Shown here: positions 57,995-64,000 of the stretch, one piece after another
Layout of the letters: the number at the start of each line of letters is the position of its first letter
How positions within the stretch are numbered: the first letter of the stretch is position 1
Assembly: GCA_963674665.2 (NCBI GenBank)
Contig: CAXXPL010000003.1
Coordinates: forward strand, 62,001-126,000
DNA length: 64,000 nt
From: G963674665 sp963674665
GTDB taxonomy: Bacteria > Desulfobacterota > Desulfovibrionia > Desulfovibrionales > Desulfovibrionaceae
Reading direction: 5' to 3'
The notes under the pieces: model-generated
What the model was told of the DNA's origin: nothing
What the model saw: only the letters and a program-made list of their open reading frames with translations
The model's database searches: none
Position numbers and translations under genes: made by a program

Positions 57995-59368
57995 ATGATA
58001 GATACCCCACAGATGGAACAGCCCCGAGTCCTCATTGTCGGCGGCGGTCTGGCAGGCTGTGAATGCGCCCTGGCCCTGGCCCGGGCCGGCATATCCTCAC
58101 GCATCCTCGAGATGCGCCCCCACAAGATGACTCCGGCGCACCGCACCGGGGAACTGGCGGAGTTGGTCTGCTCCAACTCCTTGCGCTCCGACGAGGCGGA
58201 ATCAGCTGTGGGGCGCCTGAAGGCGGAAATGCGCGAGTTGGGCAGCGTGGTTATGCAGGCTGCCGAAGCCAACCGGGTTCCGGCGGGCAAGGCCCTGGCC
58301 GTGGATCGGGACCTCTTCGCGGCGCACATCACCCGACTGGTGGAGGAGAACTCTCTCATCGACCTACGCCACGAGGAACTTCCTTCCCTGGAAAGCCTGG
58401 ATACACCTGAATTTCACGGCTTCGAGAAGGTCGTCATCGCGGCCGGCCCCCTTGCTTCCGACTCCCTGAGCCAGAGCCTGGCGGAACTCGTGGGGCAGAC
58501 CCACCTCTATTTCTATGACGCCATCGCCCCCATCGTGTCCACGGACTCCGTGGACATGAACACGGCCTTCTGGGCCTCCCGCTACCGGCAGGAGGAGGAA
58601 GAAGGCGGGGACTATCTCAACTGCCCAATGTCCGAGGAGCAGTATCATACCTTCCGACAGGCCCTGCTCGACGCTGACAAGGTGGCTGCCCGGGATTTCG
58701 AGAAAGAGGTGCACTTCGAGGGCTGTATGCCCATCGAAGCCCTTGCGGAGCGCGGAGAGCTCACCCTCGCCTTCGGGCCGTTCAAGCCCGTGGGACTGGT
58801 GGACCCGCGCACGGGCAAGCGCCCCTTCGCCATTGTCCAGCTACGGCCGGAAAACGTGGAGCGCGGTATGCTGAACCTGGTCGGGGGGCAGACCAAGCTC
58901 ACCTACCCGGAGCAGAAACGCGTGTTCCGCATGATCCCCGGCCTGGAGGAGGCGGAGTTCGTGCGCTTGGGCAGCATGCACCGCAACACCTATGTCAACG
59001 CACCCCTGGTTCTCGGGGAGGAACTGGAGCTGCAGGCCCGCCCAAACACACACCTCGCCGGGCAGATCACCGGCGTGGAGGGGTATGTGGAGTCGGCCGC
59101 CTGCGGCCTGTGGGTGGGACTGGTGCTGGCCGCGAAACTGCGGGAGGAGCGTCTTGCTCCCATGCCCGAGGAGACCGCCCTCGGTGCCCTCCTGGGGCAT
59201 TTGCGCCGCCAGGTGAAGAATTTCCAACCTTCAAACGTCAACTTCGGCCTCTCACCGGAGTTGGGGCGCAGAGCGCCCAAGCGCATGCGCAAATCCCTGT
59301 ACGCGGAGCGTGCGGCCGAACACTTCAGCCTCTGGCTGCAGGAGCACCGGAGCAAGCTCCGATTCTGA
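57995..59368 (+). CDS. trmFO: TrmFO, folate/FAD tRNA U54 methyltransferase
   Basis: This 457-aa flavoprotein makes 5-methyluridine at position 54 of tRNA using methylenetetrahydrofolate. The FAD-binding N-terminus is VLIVGGGLAGCECALALARAG. TrmFO markers include ELAELVCSNSLRSDEAESAVG, FYDAIAPIVSTDSVDMNTAFWASRY, and the C-terminal LGSMHRNTYVNAPLVL. ATG 57995 is chosen; ATG 58013 (MEQPRV) is an alternative. It is transcribed from its own promoter and followed by the TTCTAGAA inverted element. Confidence 0.94.
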   Translation: MIDTPQMEQPRVLIVGGGLAGCECALALARAGISSRILEMRPHKMTPAHRTGELAELVCSNSLRSDEAESAVGRLKAEMRELGSVVMQAAEANRVPAGKALAVDRDLFAAHITRLVEENSLIDLRHEELPSLESLDTPEFHGFEKVVIAAGPLASDSLSQSLAELVGQTHLYFYDAIAPIVSTDSVDMNTAFWASRYRQEEEEGGDYLNCPMSEEQYHTFRQALLDADKVAARDFEKEVHFEGCMPIEALAERGELTLAFGPFKPVGLVDPRTGKRPFAIVQLRPENVERGMLNLVGGQTKLTYPEQKRVFRMIPGLEEAEFVRLGSMHRNTYVNAPLVLGEELELQARPNTHLAGQITGVEGYVESAACGLWVGLVLAAKLREERLAPMPEETALGALLGHLRRQVKNFQPSNVNFGLSPELGRRAPKRMRKSLYAERAAEHFSLWLQEHRSKLRF

Positions 59369-59473
59369 AAAAGCCTTGCGCGGGGGAAACCGTTGCGCCG
59401 CCACCAGCAGTAAGACGCGTCTCCACCATGCCTCACGGCTGACACATGAAGCTGGTTTCCTCTTATGCTCTTT

Positions 59474-59512
59474 CATTTTTCTAGAAAAAATCATATTTTT
59501 TTCTAGAAAATG
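59474..59512. promoter_or_regulatory. Inverted repeat containing two TTCTAGAA palindromes
   Basis: CATTTTTCTAGAAAAAA (59474-59490) mirrors TTTTTTTCTAGAAAATG (59496-59512) across a 5-base centre. It could end trmFO transcription in either direction or bind a regulator of the lipoprotein gene 165 bp downstream. Confidence 0.5.
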
Positions 59513-59677
59513 CCCCATCTGGACAATTTGTAATAAACACCCTCTTGCCAAGCCTTATTAGCGCCTGTTATCAGTGCACATTATTCTCATACCTTGTATT
59601 GCGCCCGTCACAGCCCTTCCGACCCCTTCCACACTGAATTCGAAACGGGCGTGAGCATTTCATGGAGTTTCAACAAC

Positions 59678-61240
59678 GTGAATTCAATTAGTTTTTTACA
59701 TGCAAACAAATACGGAACGATCCGCGCTCCAAAGTGTTTGCTTCGCAACAACGCCCTGGTGCTTTTCACCGCCGTCCTGCTCCTGGGACTTGCATCCGGC
59801 TGCGCCACCACGTCTCACCAACAAGCACCCCAGTCCTGTTCAAACGCCGTGGACAACCTCCCTGAGCTGGCATGCTTCAGCATGAACGCCTTCAAGGAAG
59901 TTCGCGAGGAGGAAGCCCGCCAGGATCTGGCCCAGCAGATTCTCGAAACAGCCAAGACCCAGTTGGGGCTGATGTACCGATACGGCGGCAGTTCTCCAGA
60001 GACCGGCTTCGACTGCAGCGGATTCACCATGTGGGTGTTCAAGCAGTACGGGATTCCCCTGCCGCGCAGCTCTGGCCAGCAGTTGCACGCCGGCATTCCC
60101 ATTTCCAAGGAGGACCTGAAGCCCGGCGATCTGCTCATCTACACCCGTCGTCTGGGCTCACGAAGTTCCACCCATGTGGCCATCTACATGGGTGACGGTA
60201 AAATGATTCACAGCCCCCATACCGGTCGACCGGTCAGCATCAACGACGCCTTCGACTCCTACCGCACGCCGCGTTTCATTGGCGCCCGCCGGGTGATCCT
60301 CGATGCCGACGAGGCAAAGGTCTACGCCCAGCGCATGGAGGAGCGGAAGAAAATCCTGGCGCAGAGCGTCCAATACAAGGTCAAGGGCGGAGACACGCTG
60401 TCCGGACTGGCCAGCCGCTACGGCACCTCAGTGCGGGCGATCATGGCGGCGAACAGCCTCTCCAAGGCTGGCGTCCTGCATATTGGACAGCGTCTGATCA
60501 TCCCGAAAAACGGCGCCTGCCCTCCCCCTTCCAAAGAAAAAACCCAGGTTGCGGATACGGACTGGAACGGCACCTATACCGTACGCTCCGGCGACACGAT
60601 CTGGACCATCGCCAAGCGCCACAATGTCAGCTCAAACGCCATGTTGACGGCTAACAACCTGTCCAAGCGCCACACCTTGAAAATCGGCCAGAAGCTCAGG
60701 ATTCCGGGCCAGGAACCCAAGCCTGAAATCGCTTCCAAGGAGAACGCAGAGAAGAAACAGGTGGCGGAAAAAAGCCCGGCTAAGGCCGCGGAGGCCCCCT
60801 CCGAGCAGATCGCGCCTCGGCAAAACGCCCCCAAGGTGGAGAAGCGAACCGCCGCCGCACCAGCCGGGAGTGAATACGAGGTGAAGTCAGGCGACAACAT
60901 CTGGAGCATAGCCAAGCGCCTCAAAGTAAGCGAGAAGGCCATGCTCGAGGCCAACAACCTGTCCAGGAACCACACCCTGCGCATCGGGCAGAAACTCGTG
61001 ATTCCGGGAAAGGCCAGCGTGGCGGAAGTCGCCCCTCGCAAGGAAAACACCACCCCCGTGAACGTGAGCCCGGCCAATTCAGGAGCCGGCAGCACCTACA
61101 AGGTACGCCCCGGAGACACCATCTGGGCTCTGGCCAAAAAGCACGGCATAAGCGAGAAGGAATTGCTGGCGGCCAACAATCTTTCCAGAAACGACACCCT
61201 CAACCTGGGGCAGGAACTGGTGATCCCCAGTTCGCAATAG
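59678..61240 (+). CDS. NlpC/P60 endopeptidase lipoprotein with four LysM domains
   Basis: This roughly 520-aa cell-wall hydrolase starts at GTG 59678 (GGAG site) with TM/signal (ALVLFTAVLLLGLASGC) ending in a lipobox Cys. The NlpC/P60 domain has the Cys in GFDCSGFTMWVF, His in STHVAIYMG, and a further His/polar in MIHSPHTG. Four LysM repeats follow (YKVKGGDTLSGLASRYG; YTVRSGDTIWTIAKRHN; YEVKSGDNIWSIAKRLK; YKVRPGDTIWALAKKHG), separated by Lys/Ala/Pro linkers. It probably cuts peptide cross-links at the septum or surface. A strong terminator follows. Confidence 0.9.
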   Translation: MNSISFLHANKYGTIRAPKCLLRNNALVLFTAVLLLGLASGCATTSHQQAPQSCSNAVDNLPELACFSMNAFKEVREEEARQDLAQQILETAKTQLGLMYRYGGSSPETGFDCSGFTMWVFKQYGIPLPRSSGQQLHAGIPISKEDLKPGDLLIYTRRLGSRSSTHVAIYMGDGKMIHSPHTGRPVSINDAFDSYRTPRFIGARRVILDADEAKVYAQRMEERKKILAQSVQYKVKGGDTLSGLASRYGTSVRAIMAANSLSKAGVLHIGQRLIIPKNGACPPPSKEKTQVADTDWNGTYTVRSGDTIWTIAKRHNVSSNAMLTANNLSKRHTLKIGQKLRIPGQEPKPEIASKENAEKKQVAEKSPAKAAEAPSEQIAPRQNAPKVEKRTAAAPAGSEYEVKSGDNIWSIAKRLKVSEKAMLEANNLSRNHTLRIGQKLVIPGKASVAEVAPRKENTTPVNVSPANSGAGSTYKVRPGDTIWALAKKHGISEKELLAANNLSRNDTLNLGQELVIPSSQ

Positions 61241-61266
61241 CCATCGTCACGACACGCGAAAAAGTA

Positions 61267-61305
61267 AAACCGGGAGGATCCCCATGAGTCCTCCCGGTTT
61301 TTTTT
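61267..61305 (+). terminator. Terminator of the LysM lipoprotein gene
   Basis: AAACCGGGAGGA pairs exactly with TCCTCCCGGTTT (61289-61300), followed by five more T. Clear rho-independent signal 26 bp after the stop. Confidence 0.92.
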
Positions 61306-61367
61306 CATATCTCGGGGTGTCCGGAAGATCGAACCCGGCCCCCCCAGGCAGGAGCGGCCCTACGGGA

Positions 61368-62126
61368 TCAAATATCTCCCTTGGCCTTAAGCTTGCTGAT
61401 GACGTTGTACATGCTCACGGCCTCGGGGAACCCGGGCTTGAGGTTGATGGCCTTCTTCAAGTACCTGAGGCAGGTGTCGTAATCTTCCTTGTCATACAGG
61501 GTGCGCGCGATGTTGTAGCAGAGGTTCTCGTCATCCGGCGCGATCTTCATCGCTGTGGCATAGTAGGACAGCGCTTGGTCGAACATCCCGCATTTGCGCA
61601 GCTTGATGCCGAATTCATTGAAAAGGTGTTTGTTGTCAGCGGAGAAGGAGTCATCGAGCTTGACCAGCTTCTTGAGCACCTCATGCGCCTCTTCCTTTTT
61701 CCCCAGCTCGAGATAGGCCAGCCCCAGGCCGAAGTTGCCTCTGATGTTGTCCTCGTCGATGGCCAGCGCATTCTTGAACTCGTACTCGGCGGTGTAGGGC
61801 TGCCCCTGGTCGCGAAGGCGCTCCGCCTTGGCCAGGGTCTTGTGCACCTTGCGCATGGCAGGCAGAGTCTGTTTCTCGTATATATCGGACTCAGGCTTGT
61901 ATATTGCGACAAAAGCCTCCAGGTCGACCATCTCCGCCCTGCCCTTGGGCACCATCTTATCGTTCACGGGGCGCACCGCCACCTGCCCCCCTTCGGTCAT
62001 TTCCGCGTAGTAGTATACAGCCTTGGTGACCTTGCGTCTGGTCGTCCCGGAGCCGATCCACGAATTCTTTTGAATTGAAAATATTCCCTCGAATCTTTCC
62101 ATGCCAGAACTGGAACCTCCAGTCAT
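61368..62126 (-). CDS. TPR protein, paralogue of the 63163-63990 gene
   Basis: This 252-aa protein has a short N-terminal domain (IFSIQKNSWIGSGTTRRKVTKAVYYYAEM) and about four TPR motifs (AEYEFKNALAIDEDNIRGNF, YLELGKKEEAHEVLKKLVKL, MFDQALSYYATAMKIAPDDE, DYDTCLRYLKKAINLKPGFP). It is clearly homologous along its length to the gene at 63163 (AEYEFKNALRVDEENIRATFGLG). The pair flanks a GspE-N-like gene, suggesting a secretion or motility accessory operon. ATG 62126 has a purine-rich site. Confidence 0.8.
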   Translation of the reverse strand: MTGGSSSGMERFEGIFSIQKNSWIGSGTTRRKVTKAVYYYAEMTEGGQVAVRPVNDKMVPKGRAEMVDLEAFVAIYKPESDIYEKQTLPAMRKVHKTLAKAERLRDQGQPYTAEYEFKNALAIDEDNIRGNFGLGLAYLELGKKEEAHEVLKKLVKLDDSFSADNKHLFNEFGIKLRKCGMFDQALSYYATAMKIAPDDENLCYNIARTLYDKEDYDTCLRYLKKAINLKPGFPEAVSMYNVISKLKAKGDI

Positions 62127-62162
62127 CCTGTCCGCCCCCCTGTTATGAATCTTATTCAGCTC

Positions 62163-63053
62163 TTATCGGACCTCACTGCACGGGGCAGGATCAAGCCCAT
62201 GCTCGATGGCGATCCGCAAAATCATAGGGCCCGCGGGCGTGGTCAACTGAACGAACAGGTATTCGTCCTCCAGCTTCACTATTCCCGAGCATTCCTCGCC
62301 CCTTGACAGGCTATCCTCCACATTCAGCCCCAGATCCATGCAGGACTGGCACAGATAGCTCTCGATGATCTTGAAGAAAGCGAGCAGTTCGTTCACGCAC
62401 CTGCCCAGGCAGGGTGACGCGTTGCCATTGAATCCGGCGATGAATTCAGCGGCGAGGTTCCTGGACATGAAGGCCTCACAACTCATATTTCCTTTTTCCC
62501 TGGTGCGTACCTGGGTCTCGAAACACAGCTCGTAGCTCAGTTCCCGCCCGCAGCAGAGGTTGTCGATCTTGAGGTCCCTTGCGGAGAAACGTGTGAATGC
62601 CTTGCGCACGGCACCAACAATGGCTTCGTACAGGGCCCGCTCCTTGAAATTCCCGAACATTTTCTGCAGGGAGTCCTGCCTGTCCTGCTGCTCCTTCCTG
62701 AACTGTTCCAGTTCATCGGAAAACTGCTCAGGGGAGATGTACCCTTTGATCAACAGGGCCTCTCCAAGATGCGTGCTGAATACCGTCTGGGTGAAGAGCA
62801 GGTCGTCGAGCTGATTACGGGTGAGGAACCTGTGCTCCAGGGCGATTGCGCCGAATGGCCTGTCCACCCGCTTCTGCTCCTGGAAAATGAAATCCGTCTG
62901 GTCCTTGCTGAGATATCCCCGCTCGCAGGCGATCTCGCCAATTCTGCGGTTCGATTCTTCCTGGAAGGAAATGGCGTCGTTGAGCTGCTCCCTGGAGATC
63001 ATCCTCTTGTCCAGAAGATATTGTCCGAAGAAGTTCAGTCCCGTGGAATTCAT
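62163..63053 (-). CDS. GspE-N-like plus CheX-like protein
   Basis: This 296-aa protein (ATG 63053, GAGG site; a GTG two codons earlier is possible) starts with repeated segments of the type seen in MshE/GspE N-terminal nucleotide-sensing domains: FGQYLLDKRMISREQLNDAISFQ, RRIGEIACERGYLSKDQTDF and FGAIALEHRFLTRNQLDDLL. The C-terminal 150 residues (GAVRKAFTRFSARDLKIDNL, ISFELCFE-like strand, NLAAEFIAGFNG) recall CheX/CheC-type folds. Such fusions may sense cyclic nucleotides and act on a response regulator. It is co-directional with both TPR genes. Confidence 0.65.
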   Translation of the reverse strand: MNSTGLNFFGQYLLDKRMISREQLNDAISFQEESNRRIGEIACERGYLSKDQTDFIFQEQKRVDRPFGAIALEHRFLTRNQLDDLLFTQTVFSTHLGEALLIKGYISPEQFSDELEQFRKEQQDRQDSLQKMFGNFKERALYEAIVGAVRKAFTRFSARDLKIDNLCCGRELSYELCFETQVRTREKGNMSCEAFMSRNLAAEFIAGFNGNASPCLGRCVNELLAFFKIIESYLCQSCMDLGLNVEDSLSRGEECSGIVKLEDEYLFVQLTTPAGPMILRIAIEHGLDPAPCSEVR

Positions 63054-63162
63054 GTCCACCTCTGTCTATTGCGCAAGTTATTCAATTTATTAATGTGGTA
63101 ACAGGCATGGCCCTTGATGGAGAACGAAATCATGTCCACAGTGCTTTTTCCGGGAAATCAGA

Positions 63163-63990
63163 TCAAATATCAAGCTTATAGGGATTTTTTTCTGAAGAAC
63201 TCTTGTTGGCCTTTTTCCTACGTTTCATCTTGCCGGCCTTGACCAGCTTCCTTTCCAATATTTCGCCCAGCTGAATGGCCAGATTGAACCCTGAGTTCAG
63301 GGACACGGCCTTGTTGGCGAACTTCAGCGCGATCTCATAGCTCCCCTTATCATAGAGGGTTCTGGCCATATTGTAAAAAAGATGCTCGTCATCCTTCGTG
63401 AACTGGAAGGCGCGGGAGTAGAACTTCATGGCCTGGTTCAACATCTGGTTCTTGCGCAATTTTATGCCGAAATCGTTGAACAGGTGCTTGTGCCGTGGTT
63501 CAAAGGCGCCTTTCAGCTGAACGAGTCGGCGAAACACCAAGTCCCCCTTCTCCCTTTCCCCCCGGTCCAGGTAGGTGAGCCCGAGACCGAAGGTGGCGCG
63601 AATGTTCTCCTCGTCCACGCGCAAGGCGTTCTTGAACTCGTACTCGGCGCTGAACAGTTGCCCGCGCTTGTAATGCCCCTCCCCGGCGGCGATGCTCCTG
63701 GCGACCTGCTGAATGGCCGGACAGACCTTGGACATGTAGACTTCCGGCTCGGGGATGTACTTGGCGAGCAGTTCCTCCCAGGAGACATAGTGCACATCAC
63801 CGGCCGGGACAAAGTTCTTGTTCAGGGGCTGGATGCTCACCCTGCCGTCATCCATTTCCTCGGCATAGACGTAGAAATTTTGCTCTTTCTTGCGTTTCGT
63901 ATGACCAAAGCCAATGGTGGCCAGGACTGTTGTCGAGAAGACACCTTTGACCCGGTCTTGCAGGTCTGGATTGATGAGTGAGGCTGCCAT
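63163..63990 (-). CDS. TPR protein, second paralogue
   Basis: This 275-aa protein is collinear with the 61368 gene: N-terminal domain (VFSTTVLATIGFGHTKRKKEQNFYVYAEEM), an added segment, then four TPRs (LFSAEYEFKNALRVDEENIR, YLDRGEREKGDLVFRRLVQL, MLNQAMKFYSRAFQFTKDDE, GSYEIALKFANKAVSLNSGF) and a basic C-terminus. It probably starts at ATG 63990, ten bases from the window edge, so its promoter and any upstream partner are not visible. Confidence 0.78.
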   Translation of the reverse strand: MAASLINPDLQDRVKGVFSTTVLATIGFGHTKRKKEQNFYVYAEEMDDGRVSIQPLNKNFVPAGDVHYVSWEELLAKYIPEPEVYMSKVCPAIQQVARSIAAGEGHYKRGQLFSAEYEFKNALRVDEENIRATFGLGLTYLDRGEREKGDLVFRRLVQLKGAFEPRHKHLFNDFGIKLRKNQMLNQAMKFYSRAFQFTKDDEHLFYNMARTLYDKGSYEIALKFANKAVSLNSGFNLAIQLGEILERKLVKAGKMKRRKKANKSSSEKNPYKLDI

Positions 63991-64000
63991 GTATGTGATC

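Noticed and set aside
1..64000. CRISPR array
   Set aside because: No set of regularly spaced identical repeats with unique spacers was found; the only tandem repeat is the two-copy site at 26221-26262.

Overview
The window reads as a chromosome segment from a sulfate-reducing deltaproteobacterium of the Desulfovibrio type. The main reason is an intact dsrMKJOP operon (50570-55545, minus strand). This is supported by high-GC coding sequence, a DUF342/FapA-type protein, TrmFO, and intergenic hairpins of a kind repeated through the window. The species cannot be named from the sequence.

Layout. (1) About 1-26267 is a transposable (Mu-like) prophage. It has a leftward CI-type repressor facing an early operon: small regulators, a MuA-type DDE transposase, a MuB-type ATPase, a DUF3164 protein, GemA and a Mor-like activator. 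Next come lysis genes (SNase-like nuclease, M15 endopeptidase, holin), a DksA/TraR-like zinc-finger protein and DUF2730. Then follows a complete contractile-tail module, from tail terminator, sheath, tube and frameshifted chaperone through tape measure, hub and baseplate to fibre. The whole head module (terminase, portal, head morphogenesis, protease/scaffold, capsid) is absent. At that point lie two decayed genes and about 0.76 kb of unrecognisable DNA. An IS630-family element has split one early gene, and its TA target duplication is visible. Two short TA-flanked elements sit near the right end, one inside a PAPS-reductase-like pseudogene. (2) 26338-34000 holds tRNA-Pro, a ZraP-like metal-sensor protein, a ModF-like double ABC ATPase with a TrpF-like protein lacking the catalytic Cys, small secreted proteins, and an overlapping pair made of an MDR dehydrogenase and a DACNV/DisA_N-type protein. 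(3) 34430-41827 holds a radical SAM/SPASM protein, a GT2 transferase, an unusual exported pyruvoyl-dependent arginine decarboxylase, a LysR/DUF169 divergent pair, and a decayed group II intron lodged beside a terminator hairpin. (4) 42169-50307 holds the FapA-like protein, a GT2 plus SGNH pair, glutamine-dependent NAD synthetase and a large membrane protein. (5) 50570-56112 is the Dsr operon headed by an RsbRD_N-type protein. (6) 56469-64000 holds an EcsC-like protein with a small partner, TrmFO, an NlpC/P60-LysM lipoprotein, and two paralogous TPR proteins flanking a GspE-N-like/CheX-like protein.

How the parts work together. The prophage keeps control, replication, lysis and tail functions without heads. 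It is therefore either a decaying phage or a tailocin-like particle locus; the sequence alone cannot separate these. The Dsr genes encode the membrane complex that links the quinone pool and periplasmic heme c to cytoplasmic thiol/DsrC chemistry in sulfite reduction. Three separate intergenic repeat families (GAGGGG-core hairpins, GCCTCCGG repeats and TA-flanked short elements) tie host and prophage together and suggest long residence.
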